Source of the DNA: Apricaphanius iberus
Lineage: Eukaryota; Chordata; Actinopteri; Cyprinodontiformes; Aphaniidae
DNA length: 64,000 bases
NCBI GenBank assembly: GCA_028564705.1
Contig: JAPXFQ010000994.1
Span: 310,001-374,000, forward strand
Direction of reading: 5' to 3'
Shown piece after piece: positions 26,226 through 38,160 of this stretch. Numbering within the stretch: the first letter of the stretch is position 1; each line of letters starts with the position of its first letter. Made by a program: the position numbers and the translations under genes. The notes beneath the pieces are model-generated. The model was not told where the DNA came from, did not search any database, and saw only the letters and a program-made list of their open reading frames with translations.

Positions 26226-29200
26226 CTGCAAACATACAGATGTCGCCGACACTTTGGCATCATTTCAGGAATGAAAGAAAAGCTAAAAGACCAGATTAAG
26301 GCGTGACAAATCGTCTCGCATAAAACGATCGCGAACCTTTGTTGAACTGCTGCATATTAAAACAGTATGTTACAATTTTAAAATAAGAGTTGGTTCTTTA
26401 TTTGTAATATACAACGTATATTTTAAACAAACCTTTAGAAGATCGTCATTACATCAGTTTGTGCATTAATTATAATCAGAGGCAATAATTGTTGCCAAAC
26501 AAATATTCCACGTGTTATACACTTGCATTTTAGATGATATTATAATATCTTGACAGTTGGATGGAGCTTCACGGCAACAGATGCTCACACAAATGATACC
26601 AGTTTTAATGGAAGCACAGATGAGAAAGAGAGGGAAGAAGAAAACAGGCATATATCTCAACTAATATTGGCGTAATATTTAACAATCGCCATTGCAAGAC
26701 ATGTTTAATATCACGCAACCCTTATCTATACATGTGTAGCCAGAACACCTGATTCCATGAAGTAGGGACAGACAGATATAACTCATTACAGTAGTGCAGA
26801 TTGTTGCCTTATGGGTCAACAAAGATCTAACCCAGCATTTCATTGTATTTACCAGTTTTCTACATTTAATATATTTGTTCGGTTTGTTGGTTTGTTTCAT
26901 TCACTTTAAATGTTTGATTTTAATACTTTGCAGTGTACAAATTTATAATCCAAGAGTTATCCTCTGTTCCACTCTTATTAGTGGGACATTTTAGGAGCAA
27001 ATGAGTCAAAAAAACTTTAGCTATTGGCTATGACCTCTACACATCGGCAGTAGAAAACCCAAATTGGTCCATCTCTATTTGAAGCCAATAAACGTGATAG
27101 TTTTTTGTAAACCACGCCTCTGTTATTTTTTAAAGCCTATGAGTGTTATGGTTAATTAAAGTAAAAATTTGACATTTTTCCACCACCACTTTTACTTAGT
27201 GGTGTTTGTACCACTGGTTACATGTATCTAATGAAAATAAGTTATTTTCAGACTCAAGAACAAGTTTTTTTGTTTTTTATTAAGTTGTTGGAGATTTAGA
27301 TGACCATCGATGCTTTATGGACGATGCTGAACTGTGTTATTGCAGGTCCAAATGCTCAGAGAGATGGAGTGTAATATTCTGATGGGTTTGCAATAAAGTG
27401 TCGATATCCAATCGCTTAAATGGCCACTTTGATGTTCGTTCACTTTGCTCCAAGCCTACAACTCATATGGATTTTAGCAATCAAGACCCTAAAGCTCATG
27501 GAGCAATGATTGAAAAAACGAGGACGATTTGGGTAAACAACCAAAACAATGAGAGAATTTTACTTCAGACACAAGAACTATGACTTTGTTAATTGTGTTC
27601 TTAGCACTAAATAACAGTGATGCACCAGTTACTTCTTTAACGATCGGTAATAACTAGAATTGGCTGTTGTCCTTCTGATTTCTGTCAAAGCATCAAGTAC
27701 TCATGGTTAGCATCAAGATACTGGCACTTGTATTTTTTTTGTTGGTAAATTACATATGAATATGCTAATGGTTTTAGGTAAAATAATGCTAATTCCACCT
27801 AAAACACTTTCCTAAATAGAGTAAAGACAATAAAGCGTCTTTAGGCAGCTTAAGATCAACAGTGTTTCATGTTGGTTTTTGGACGGTCGTTTAAACAACA
27901 CATTATAAGGTTAAAATGGGATTTTCTTATATTTTCAAGACTAAATTAATCAAAAGATTAAGAACTTTCTACTATACAGTCCCTCCCCCCTTAAACCTTT
28001 TAATTAATCCATTCTTAAAATGACCTTGCATGTCTAGTCAGGTCGATAGAGTACAAACCTATCACCAGAGTTTCCAGTCAGCTTAGAGAGTGGGTGACCG
28101 CCTTGCCCCAGGTCGTCTTCCCCCGAGTCCACAACCAGAGACCGACCAATCACGTCCCATACCTGGCGGGACAAAGGTAGGTCAATGAGCTCCACATTTG
28201 GCCACTGGCAAATACGTCAGCGTTTTGTTTCTGTGTCACCTTTAGATGCCCGTCCTCCAATCTAAATGAAGCTCGGCCATCTGGTCCAGCCACTATATTC
28301 CCCAAATCACCAACATGCTGTTAAAAAAAAAAACACAAAAAAAAAATACACACAGAGTTTGAAATAAGTATTTAACACATCATCCCGTAAAAATGATCTA
28401 TAGAAATACAGCCAGAGTAAATATATAAAATATATTATTTGATTTGGTAAGAGGATAAAAAAATATCTAGGTCAACAATGAGTTGTGAACATTAATTGCC
28501 CCCTTTCCCTAAACCACTATTGTCAAGCATCTGAGATAACATAATCTTTTTTTTTTTTTTTAGACTGAGGAAGATGGGGCTTCATGTCTTTTTCAGTTAT
28601 TTTTTCAGTAATTGCCAAACCCTCCCATAAATTCAGTTTTTGCACATTTTTATTGTTGAATCATAACCTCTAACCCTAATGGAGGTTAAGGTTAGAGGTT
28701 ATGTTTAGGCCATGTTGTGGCTTGTGAAACTGAATAAAAAATAATCATAGTTTGTAATTTAAAAAGAGGGCAGTTATATTTTAAAACATAATTTGAAAAC
28801 ATAATTTATTTTATCAGGTTTATCTTTGTCTAATATTAAAGTTTGTAAAATAGAAACGTTTCCCTCAAACAAAATGCACAAAGACAAAATTCATAATGGG
28901 TCAAAATAGGGCTGGCCGATTATTTGCTGAAAATCGATTAATCAAATTTTCTGTTTATGAAGATTTAATTTTCGGAAGAAAATGTTTTTGTTTTTTTCCC
29001 CAATGTACTACTTGGACATCCATAACTCAGTTCTGTCAATCTACCCAGGTTCTACAATCTTTTTTACAAGGATACTTTAAAGCTTGTTTTTAGCTGGACT
29101 TTGAATTCAGGTCAGCAATGGGACAGGGTGATTGAAATAAGAGCAGGGTTTGGAAAATATTTTTCATCACTTGCAAATTCTTAAAAAAAATAAAAACATG

Positions 29201-32200
29201 AGTAGAAAGCCCCTGAAGAACTGTAAAAAAATCCAAAATAGGATTTGGTATGAAAAAAATTGGAGATTACATTTTTAAGCAATATTGCCCAGCCCTAGAA
29301 CAAACCCTTTTTTACAGCTATGGTAAAGATATGTAATAAAGCCAGAATCCTGCTCTCTTTGCAGCATTCAACATCTAAAAACAGAAAGCCTGTTTTAGAT
29401 GGCCAAACAATGTTTTGCTTATGCTGACATTTTCATTGCATTCTGGGAAAGATCCAGTCAAGTTTTGGCAACTTTTTCCTATTAATGTTTCAAAACTTCA
29501 TCTCAAGCTGCTCTGCCCCAGGTAGATATGAAGCACGTCACGAAATCCACTTATAAAACGCAACGATTACACAACGAGTCAGTTTAGGAAAATTGATTGT
29601 ACCCGTTCAGAGTCTCCCGGACCTCCATGTTGTTTTTCAAATGGGTTGTAGTGCTCTCCACAGCTGCAGAGTAAGGAGAGATTCAATTTAATCAGATGAG
29701 GAAAATGAAAAGGTTTATATACATAAACCCTCTTGCAGAGGCTTAATTTCTTTCCTTTTGGGGAAGGAAAAAAAAACTGGATATGTCACAAATCTTTTTA
29801 TTCATTTACCAGTATTCAATATCTGCCAATGAATAGCTGAGATTTCATGGCTCTCTTGTTAGAAAATGACCTGGGACAAACCGAAATGTGCAACGCTGCA
29901 GAAAGAAGAGATTAAGACATCAGTACAAGGACTAAGAGCTGATGGGAGAAGCAGTTCCCAGTTGGAAAGTTGTCACTGCGTCCTAAAAAAAAACATGAAG
30001 CTGAAGCAACTTTTCAAACAAGATTAAATAAATAACTCCTTCTCTAGGGCTGAGCACAATTAAGGTAATGCAGATGCATTATACCTCAAAAAGTATGTCA
30101 AAAGATGTTACAAAACAGTGTGCAACTCGCACCTCATCTTGCTGAAGAGCTGCCTTTTAGACCCAGTTCTCAAAATCCATGATCAAACTGATCACTTTTA
30201 ATCATAATATCAAACAAATATAGGATTTAAATGATTCAACACCCACTGTAGTCCGTTAATGTTTCATACATCATTCCAGCTTTCTTTAGGGGAGTGATTT
30301 GATCACATAATTTTACATAGAAATAAATACATCTTCCTGTGCTCATATTTTTAGCTATCTTCACTGTGTCATATCAGCCGGCAGTGTGCTCTTCCTTGAC
30401 AGAACACTGAGAACCAGCGGTCACACCTGAGGCAGTCCTGTGTGAGGTCTCCCAGGCTGTGAACATGCAGACCGTGGGCTCCAGGCTCCAACCCATCGAT
30501 GGTCCCGTCGATCAGGCAGCGTTCCTCAGACAGCTGCAGGAAACGCACCACGCCCTGAATGGATCCAGCTCCGGACAGCATGGCCACGGCTGCACCCAGA
30601 TCTGTTAAACACACACACACCTGAGAGCTGTCTCAACTTGTGTTGACGTCACACACCAATTAAAATATTCATGCAAAACATTTTAAAAAAAAGAGATCAC
30701 TAGGAAAATATCACATTTTTATTAATATTCAGTATTGCAGGAGGAAACCATGCAATTTTTCCCAAAACCTCAGCAGAAGTAACCTGGCAAAAAGCCGGAT
30801 CTATGTGTAGCCCCGCCCCGTGTCGAGTCTTTTTCGTGCGTTTGGAAAACTCCACATTTTGCGAGAATCCAGCTTGCAGTGCAAGGTTTCAGAAGAAGGA
30901 GATCATAAACTTTCTCATAATTTTTCTCAGTTTAGTGTGGCCTTAAATCATCATCAAATATGACCAAAACTTATTTAGCAGCACAGTAAACAAAGAAGGG
31001 AATTCAGGATCAGGTCTATTTTATCTGAAGCACATTATTACTGGGAGACAAAGCAACTCAACTACTAACTCTGTTTAAAAGAATCTGCAAAATGAAAAAT
31101 ACATTTTAAACTGATTTATCACAAATACAGCATAAGTCTGACTGGACTATTAGACACCTACATAATTATCACAATACTGAGTATTTTTTTGGTCTTTGAT
31201 CCAGTTCACTGAGCGGAACACATCCGACAAGAATGTGAAATATGCTTTACTAACATTCTACTGGCCAGATGAGGAAAATATAATCTGACAATTATCTGCT
31301 ATTTTTAATTTAAAAAAAAAGACAGTTACAAAGACACACCCTGTGAAAGCTGATTCAATCAAATGCAGATTACATATATTTTAAGCATGGCTTGCCTTAG
31401 AAATTCCATTGAGACCTCAGACTTCATGTCAGCATAAAAAAACAAAACACAGACTGCAGATTGTAGATAAAAGCATAAATTTCAAATGCATTCTAGGGGA
31501 TGAGCTGACCAATATTTCCTATAAAACCCAAAGTGTGAGTAAAATTCTAGTCAACGAACAAATGTTTAGGCACAGAGTTCCACCATAGGTTATTTATGAA
31601 AAACACGAGACTATTTGTCCAACACTAAGCTTGGCTCAGGCAGCAGCAGACAGAAAAGGATACAACCAAACACCTACAACGAAATGGAGTCAAAGAGCAG
31701 TCAGGGGTTAAAAGTCCGGATCTTATCACTATCCCAAGTCTTTTATTCCTTCTGGTGTTAAGGCTTATGAAGCCGTCTAATCCTGACTCAGCTTGACTGA
31801 GCTGCTGCTTCACAAAACTTACAAAAGCTGTGCCCAAAAAAAAGGCCATCGGATTTTTAAAGAAGATAAGGTCAGAATGTTTGCTTCGTGATGATTGGAA
31901 ATGTTATGGGATTTAGGTTACATATAGTGAGAATGGTATCTAGAAAAGTTATGTGATGTAGTATCTGGGACGCCACAATACCGATATCCAATATTAATAT
32001 GACTGGTATAGCTGATAATAGATTTCTACCTATTTTATGTATGATATATATTTCTCTAACCTTTATATACAAGGTAATGGAATGACCACACCGCTAACAT
32101 TGCTTCTTGGTTTCAGTAAAACATCTTACAGTCCTGCAGTGCATCACTGCCTCATGCAATTTACCATTTATTTTTTCCCCCTTTTTCTTTTCAGTTCTCA

Positions 32201-33796
32201 CCTTGCTCTGATCCCCCAATACCCTTCAGCACGGCCCTGCACCCCGTACTCTCAATGAGCGACTGCACTTCAGCACTGGCGAGAGCCGCCTCCACCAGGA
32301 CCTCCTCTTTACCGACGTCGATGCTGACTAACTTTACTCCTGCAAAAATCCAAAACTCCATTAGAAAACTAAAAAAAATCTTTATATATTTTTATAACAG
32401 CTGCTTTATTTCAACTCAGGATATTTCACTATTAACTGGCGTAATTATTTCTGCTTAAATAGATTGAACAGTAGGTTTTACAGCTGGGATGTGTGAATCA
32501 GGATCTTTAATAGGGCTAGGATTTGGTCTACCATACTAATTATGCTTCCATTGAGCCATAGTCCTTATGTAATGCAGCTTAAAAAAAATAAATAAAAAAT
32601 ATTACTAAAATATTCAAATTGTATGTTAGCTATCTTCTTCCCTATTCCTGTTAAATACACAGTGACGCTTAGAGCAGTGTTTCCCAACCCTGCAGGTTTT
32701 AGATTACTCTCTGCATCTGACCACCTGGTTTCAATTGATGGCTGATTTGACAGACTTCTACTGAACTGCGATCATCTTAATCAGGTGTGCTAAACCAGGG
32801 AAATATCTAAAACATGCAGGGCCGTGTGCGTTGAGGACCAAGTTTGAGAGTCACACGCTTAGAGTTAAAGCTTTGGTCTAACACAATTTGATCTAATTCT
32901 AGTAAAATGTATTAAAATTGAAAATATACTGTGAGTTAATGTTTTTAAGTACCTATGTACCAAAAAGAAATACATATATGTAAGCACTTGTCCAATCAGT
33001 TCATGCAATCTTTGGTTTTAAATATAAAAAAATAAATTAATTAAATTCAGGTTTTAACTAAGCGTCCTCATTGTTTTAGAGCCAAGTTTTTCCTGTTAAT
33101 GGCGAATATGTATTATATGAAAAGAAACGTGAACTTCTGGTTCTATAAAAGGATCATTCGAAATCAAATATGTGATATTTTTATGATTCAGTACATCTAA
33201 TATCGTTTAAATAAACTTTTGTTGGTGCTTTGGGGTCATAATTTTTAAGTTTCTATTGTAAATTAAGGGACAAACTATCCCAGAACTTTGTATCAACATC
33301 CAAAATGTGTTTTATCCTTCTAGGTGAAATTCATAGTTTGGAAATAATTTTGTCATTTTTGTAAAATCAATAAATAAATACTTCACAGGCAAATATGAAA
33401 CAGGTCAGGCTTTAAAAATCAAATCATTAAATACAGTATGATTAAAAATCACGAACCATTCAGCAGTATAGTATATATAATATAGTGTATAATTCCTCAC
33501 CTGGTTTACCTTCCAGAGCAGCTCTAACTTTCTCTGCGCAGCTCTCACATGTCATCTGAACCGCAAACTCCAGCTGTGGAGGAGAAACGTGTCAATAAAC
33601 ACCCGCTACTAATGAATCAACATCTGCATCTGCACAACAGGGTGACACCAAAAAGAAGACGTTTCACAACAGCTTTTTGTAAACAAATGCACGTTTTACT
33701 TCGTTTTATAAAGAGCAGACGCTACGAAACAACGGAACGCTGCTAAACTGTGATATAACATATCTGTCGAACCTTGGTTGGTCTTTCCGACTCCAT
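26066..33796 (-). CDS. ccs: Copper chaperone for superoxide dismutase (CCS), complete
   Basis: CCS delivers Cu(I) to SOD1 and catalyses its disulfide formation, in cytosol and mitochondrial intermembrane space. Eight exons join in phase to 270 codons (human 274). Domain 1 (about residues 9-75) is Atx1-like with the MTCESC copper site (Cys17, Cys20). Domain 2 (about 79-225) is SOD1-like. It keeps the zinc ligands (His141, His149, His158, Asp161), the HVH pair (124, 126) and the structural cysteines (138, 221). It has Asp195 where SOD1 has its fourth copper ligand His120, as in other vertebrate CCS, so it should not be a dismutase. Domain 3 carries the CxC motif (CAC, 238-240). The protein ends in Ala-His-Leu, the C-terminus of human CCS, reported as a PTS1-like peroxisomal signal. 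The start lies in the exon giving MESERPTK. rbm14 follows about 2.7 kb downstream on the same strand. Confidence 0.95.
26226..28058 (-). other. ccs: ccs intron 7
   Basis: AT-rich intron; no repeat family clearly recognised. Confidence 0.6.
28059..28162 (-). CDS. ccs: ccs exon 7
   Basis: Acceptor TGTCCCGCCAG; 104 nt; donor GATAG/GTTTGT. Encodes [31 protein letters not shown]. The intron between exons 6 and 7 is only 77 bp. Confidence 0.94.
28240..28317 (-). CDS. ccs: ccs exon 6
   Basis: Acceptor TTTTTTTAACAG; 78 nt, phase 0 at both ends; donor TAAAG/GTGACA. Encodes [16 protein letters not shown] with zinc ligands His158 and Asp161. Confidence 0.93.
28667..28704. repeat. Short perfect-arm inverted repeat in ccs intron 5
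   Basis: ATAACCTCTAACC is followed shortly by its complement GGTTAGAGGTTAT (loop of about 12 nt), predicting a strong hairpin. Confidence 0.7.
28907..29297. mobile_element. hAT-like MITE in ccs intron 5
   Basis: Terminal inverted repeats TAGGGCTGGCCGAT (left) and complement of TATTGCCCAGCCCTA (right) enclose about 390 bp of AT-rich DNA, as in common teleost MITEs of the GGGCTGGGCRAT type. No clean 8-bp target duplication remains. Confidence 0.7.
29603..29663 (-). CDS. ccs: ccs exon 5 (zinc loop)
   Basis: Acceptor TTACTCTGCAG; 61 nt; donor AACGG/GTACAA. Encodes [20 protein letters not shown] with zinc ligands His141 and His149. Confidence 0.93.
30427..30601 (-). CDS. ccs: ccs exon 4 (start of SOD-like domain)
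   Basis: Acceptor GTTTAACAG; 175 nt; donor CTCAG/GTGTGA, phase 2. Encodes [24 protein letters not shown] and the HGLHVH motif of the SOD fold. Confidence 0.95.
32202..32339 (-). CDS. ccs: ccs exon 3 (rest of domain 1)
   Basis: Acceptor ATTTTTGCAG; 138 nt; donor GCAAG/GTGAGA. Encodes the [15 protein letters not shown] strand and [11 protein letters not shown] helix-loop, matching the human domain 1 end. Confidence 0.93.
32671..32862. mobile_element. Short MITE in ccs intron 2
   Basis: Left AGAGCAGTGTTTCCCAACCC and right region TTGAGGACCAAGTTTGAGAG with inward GCAGGTTTTAGAT / ATCTAAAACATGC complementary segments. Related to the family at 19624 and 24005. Confidence 0.7.
33501..33573 (-). CDS. 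ccs: ccs exon 2 (copper site of domain 1)
   Basis: Acceptor CTCCTCCACAG; 73 nt; donor CCAG/GTGAGG. Encodes [16 protein letters not shown] and ends in phase 1. Confidence 0.93.
33773..33796 (-). CDS. ccs: ccs exon 1 (coding part)
   Basis: Eight codons from ATG at 33796 to the donor CCAAG/GTTCGA, phase 0. The donor is weaker than the others, but the following exon starts exactly where domain 1 does (LEFAVQMTC). Confidence 0.8.
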
Positions 33797-33930
33797 GTTG
33801 TGGACAACTGTAGCCGCCTGAGCAGCAAAGCCCGAGTTTAAGAGAAAAGCGCAAAGTTTTCTGGAAACGGAAGTGACCCTACCGGCTATGCTAAGGGGCG
33901 CCGCCATGTTTGTGATGTCAGAGGGGCGTC
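33797..33930 (-). promoter_or_regulatory. ccs: ccs 5' UTR and TATA-less promoter
   Basis: On the minus strand the region has a YY1-type motif AACATGGCGGCGCC (about 33900-33913) and an ETS-type GTCACTTCCG (about 33868-33877), with raised CpG content and no TATA box. This fits a housekeeping promoter. On the plus strand the same block holds GCCGCCATG in strong Kozak context, but that ORF runs into the TTTC microsatellite. Confidence 0.5.
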
Positions 33931-34010
33931 AGCGCACGTTGCTGCCACCAGGCGACGATTCAGTGTCACTGCGGAGATCTAGTGACAGTCATTTACTGCT
34001 GCATTCCCCC

Positions 34011-34013
34011 TTT

Positions 34014-34092
<79 letters not shown>

Positions 34093-34128
34093 CTCTCTCT
34101 CTTTCTTCGTTCTTTCTTTCTTTCTTTA
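34011..34128 (+). repeat. (TTTC)n microsatellite
   Basis: About 28 tetranucleotide units with a CT-rich interruption near 34090-34110, just upstream of the ccs promoter. ORFs made of repeated FLS codons here are artefacts. Confidence 0.97.
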
Positions 34129-35059
34129 AATAATTCTCCCCTACTTGCTAAATCACAGAATATTTAAAGAGATATAACTTTCAATTGTGTCTTATGACTC
34201 AAACCTATACATATAGCTTACACTATTATACTGTAACGTTCTGCACTTTGTGCTATCTGTTATAACATTTCTCAGTTGTGTTCTATAATTCACAGCCTTC
34301 TTAGTTACTGGTGCTGCTTATTAGTTCCCACGTTCTGTAATAATGGGGAATATCTTTGAACAATCTGAGAAAGCCCATGAGGCAAATATTGTGTGTTGAA
34401 GTATTTGCATTGCTTCTTGATTTGTCACAGAAATAGAGAATCAGGCAAAATGGCAAGACCTTCACACATCTTTTTAATTATCCTTAGGTATTGTTTCGAG
34501 ATGCCTGAAGGTGCCTCACTTGTCTATTCAAGGGAGGAGACGGTTCTGGGTCAGATCTTTCCCAAATAGTTCAAAGGTATCATATATGTATAGATTTGAG
34601 TCATAAGAAACTGGAAAAGGAAAAAAAAAAACATATATACTTTTCTTCACAAAATGCACATATAAGGAAAAGGAGACATAAAATATACAGATTGCTTTGC
34701 AAAAAATGTATGTATAACGAAAAGAAAAAACAAAACATGTATATTTCTGCTTTTATTTTTAATTATGTAATTTTGGTCCTCCATACCGAGATGCAACCCC
34801 AGAACAATGAAAGATTTGATCTAAAAATACTTTCTATTTTAAAGAAAGAAAAAAGGTGATAACAGGACACGGAGGACGTTCAGTTACTGGGAGCTTCATC
34901 CCTATCGATGCCCTCCTCCAACAAGGCAGAATTCCAGACCAGGTGCAGCATCTATGGAAGAAAAACACTGAGAGAAAACAAAGTTAATAGTCAAAATAAC
35001 AGCAAATAATTCAAATGGAGAGTATTAGAAGAGAAAAGTAACAGCAGGAAGAAACTTTT
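34129..35059. other. Intergenic; part looks like a degraded repeat
   Basis: 34865-35055 resembles a repeat-derived 5' extension of the following LINE (GGGAGCTTCATCCCTATCGA), but no family is certain. No gene seen. Confidence 0.35.
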
Positions 35060-37500
35060 TCAGTGCAAGAGATTTTCTGGCTCTGATTGACACCTTCAAT
35101 CTGATTTAACATATACACGGCCCCACTCACTCTCTAGGCCACACTAGATCTTATCATCACAAAAGGTAAGGTGTAGCTGCCTCTACATCTGTTGTGGATC
35201 TAGCCTTATCCGACCATTGCTGTATCTTTATTGACGTCTGCTTATCCCCCTACTGCCAGAATAACTTCATGATGATCAGAAAGAGAGCTATAAATGACCA
35301 GACATTTGTTCTTTTTGAGCAAGCACTTGTCAAATCCGCTAGCCCAGTCCCAAAGACTGCTGATAATTGGCTGGAACTTTTTAAGCTAAGAATGGCAAAT
35401 ATAATGGATGACATTGCTCCTGTTAAATTGAGAAACTCCACTGGCAAGCCAAAGTCTCCATGGAGAAATTACCCGTCAGTTAAATTACAAAAGAAAGAAT
35501 GTAGGAGTACAGAAAGGAAATGGCGCAAAGTCAAATTTGACTCACACTATCTGACCCATAAAGAAGCACTTTGCAAATACAACTCTGTAATCCGCAAAGC
35601 AAGACAATCTTATTTCTCCACCATTATAAACAAAAAAGCAAATAACACTCGTACACTATTCTCCACTATTGAGAAGCTAATAAATCCCTCTTCCCAGCTG
35701 GCTCCTGAGTTACTCTCAGTTGATAAGTGCAATGAATTTGCTTTGTTTTTCAAGGGCAAAGTAGAGAAATTAAGATCTCATATTTCATCTAAGTTTCCTA
35801 ACATTTCTCACTCTGAACCACTAACTAGTTTGAGAGATGAGCTCAACACCCTGTCAAATTTCAGCCCTGTTGACTTTGTCACCTTGGAAAAGACTGTAGA
35901 AAGTCTAAGTTCCTCTACATTTAAGCTGGACATTTCGCCCACTAGTTTTTTAAAATCTGTGCTTCATTTAATAGCAACTGATGTGCTTTCAATTTTTAAC
36001 ACCTCTGTAGTGACCGGCACTTTTCCCAAGTCCCTTAAAATACAGACCAATATCAAATCTACCTTTTATCGGAAAAACAATTGAATATATTTTTTTATTT
36101 AGCTGTTTGCTTTCTTAACTTCAACTTCCTGTCTTGACCTCTACCAGTCAGGCTTTAAAAAATACCACAGTACTGAAACAGCCCTTGTAAAAGTAGTCAA
36201 CGACATTCGAGTAAATAATGATGCTGTGAAAACAACTGTTCTTATGCTGTTGGACCTCAGTGCGGCGTTCGATACTGTCGACCACAGCATACTAATAGAA
36301 AGACTTGAATGCTGTGTGGGTGTTTCTGGCTTGTTCATCTGCTGACTAAAGTCCTGTTTAAAACACAGGAGTTTCTATGTGTCTATTGGTCATCATGCTT
36401 CAGCTCCTACATCCCTTACATGTGGTGTCCCTCAGGGTTCAATCATTGGCCCTCTCTTGTTTAATCTGTATATGCTTCCACTCGGCCATATCATAAAGAA
36501 TCACTCCATTAGTTACCATAGTTATGCAGATGACATGGAGCTATATCTCTCCATGTCTTCCAATGACTTTGCTCCCCTTGAATCCCTCTACCATTGCCTC
36601 AATGAAGTTCAAGACTGGATGACGAAAAATCTTCTTAAACTCAATACAGAAAAACTGAAGTGATAATCTTTGGAAAAAAGGACCAGAGACCTAAGACTGC
36701 CACACTATTGAGATTGGAAGGTTTTGAGGTAGCAGAAATCGTAAAGGGTGGACTACTGTAATGGTTTTTTCACTGGTCTCCCTAAAAAAACAATAAAACC
36801 TCTTCAAATGATCCAAAATGCGGCACCAAGGCTATTAACCAAAACCAAAAACAAAAAGATCAAACCAATCTTAAAATCTTTACATTGGCTACCAGTAAAA
36901 TATATATATATATATATATTTAAAGTTCTTTTACTTGCTTTTAAATCACTAACTGGCCAAGGACCTCTATATAGCAGAGATGTTTGAAAAATATCGCCCC
37001 TCAAAATCATTCAGGTCAGCAGAAAAATTCCAACCGGTCAAACCCAGAGCCCATACCAAGCACGCAGAGGCTGCTTTTAGCTACTATGTGGTCCGTCTTT
37101 GGAACTGTCTTCCATTTGAAATCAAGACCTCTCCCACCATTTCCATTTTTAAATCCAGATTAAAACCCAAACTTTTCCATGATGCTTTCCATTAACCCAT
37201 GCATCTGTGGTCTACTAAGTATTTATCTGGGCTGTTATATTTATTCTATGTGTTTTGTATGTATACCTATTCTGTGCTATTTTATCTCAGTTCTATATTC
37301 TTACTTTTAAGTAATTTTTTTACTCAAATGTACGCAAATTACTCAATTTGCCTTTATTCTTATGTACTATGTTCCATGTTAATATTCCATGATTATATTT
37401 TACTTAATATGATGTGACCCTTTAAATTTTAACAGTGGAAAGCACATTGGGCTACTGCTTTGTGTATGAAATGCGCTATATAAATAAACTTGACTTGACT
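35060..37500 (+). mobile_element. L2-type LINE (non-LTR retrotransposon), 5'-truncated and broken
   Basis: The copy begins inside the endonuclease domain (THSLGHTLDLIITKG-like, then LALSDHCCIFID at about 35194). It continues through a 296-codon ORF (35194-36084) and then the reverse transcriptase. LDLSAAFDTVDHS is near 36253-36291, GVPQGSIIGPLLFN near 36424-36465, and the YADD catalytic box near 36522-36533. The C-terminal RLWNCLPFEIKTS segment is near 37096. A stop or frameshift at about 36084, stops at 36344 and 36661, and a deletion between RT segments show it is dead. A (TA)n run (36900-36919) has expanded inside the ORF. The 3' end at 37450-37500 has the GCGCTATATAAATAAACTTGACTT tail typical of these LINEs. 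Confidence 0.88.
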
Positions 37501-37775
37501 ATAGCAGCATAACTACAGAGATAGCTCAGGATAACCTAAACCATTACAATGAGACATGAGAGAGGCAGAGCCAGGGAAAACAATCTGTCTGGACTGCATT
37601 TCCCCCAGTGGGCTTAGACGATCGGCTACTGCTCCTCCCCGCTCCACCACTCTCATCCAACGAATGGATAGTATCAATCTTTTTTTAAACTATAAGCTTT
37701 AACAAAAAGGAAACGTTTTGAGTCTAGTCTTGAAAGTAGACAGCGTGTTTGCCTCACTGACCAAAATTGGGAGCT

Positions 37776-37817
37776 TATATATATATACATTTACATATAT
37801 ATATATATATATATATA
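37776..37817 (+). repeat. (TA)n microsatellite
   Basis: Two TA runs separated by CATTTACA. Confidence 0.9.
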
Positions 37818-37849
37818 CAATTGATTAGTGACTGTATTCACAAGGATTT

Positions 37850-38160
37850 TAGAAAAGAAAGGAACGCTAGATATAGGTCTGTAATTTATTAAGTCATCTT
37901 GATTGAGCAAGAGTTTCTTAAGTAAAGATTAATTGCCGCAACCTTAAATTCCTGTGGTACGTATCCATTTACTAAGGATAGTTTCATTATATCTAAAATG
38001 GGGGCAGTGAACAAAGGGAACAGTTCTTTAAATAAATTAGTTGGAATTGGGTCCAATATAAAAGTTGAAGGTTTGGATGAGGCTAATATTTTTGATAAAT
38101 CCAAAAGCTCTGCTTAATCAATACAGTGTAAACACAAATTAGGTTAGCTCCCTCTGATCA
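37850..38160 (-). mobile_element. L2-type LINE fragment, reverse strand
   Basis: The minus-strand ORF 38104-37889 contains LDPIPTNLFKELFP and GYVPQEFKVAAINLYL, the conserved start of the reverse transcriptase domain of L2/CR1 LINEs. Both ends are missing. It lies in opposite orientation to the neighbouring LINE at 35060. Confidence 0.75.

Noticed and set aside
30369..30426. Continuation of the ccs exon 4 ORF past its donor
   Set aside because: The next exon restores the SOD zinc loop exactly after the CTCAG/GTGTGA donor.
33873..34167. Plus-strand ORFs with long FLS repeats
   Set aside because: They are translations of the (TTTC)n microsatellite.
35194..36084. 296-codon ORF as a host gene
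   Set aside because: It is endonuclease-to-RT linker sequence of an L2-type LINE, with RT motifs following in broken frames.
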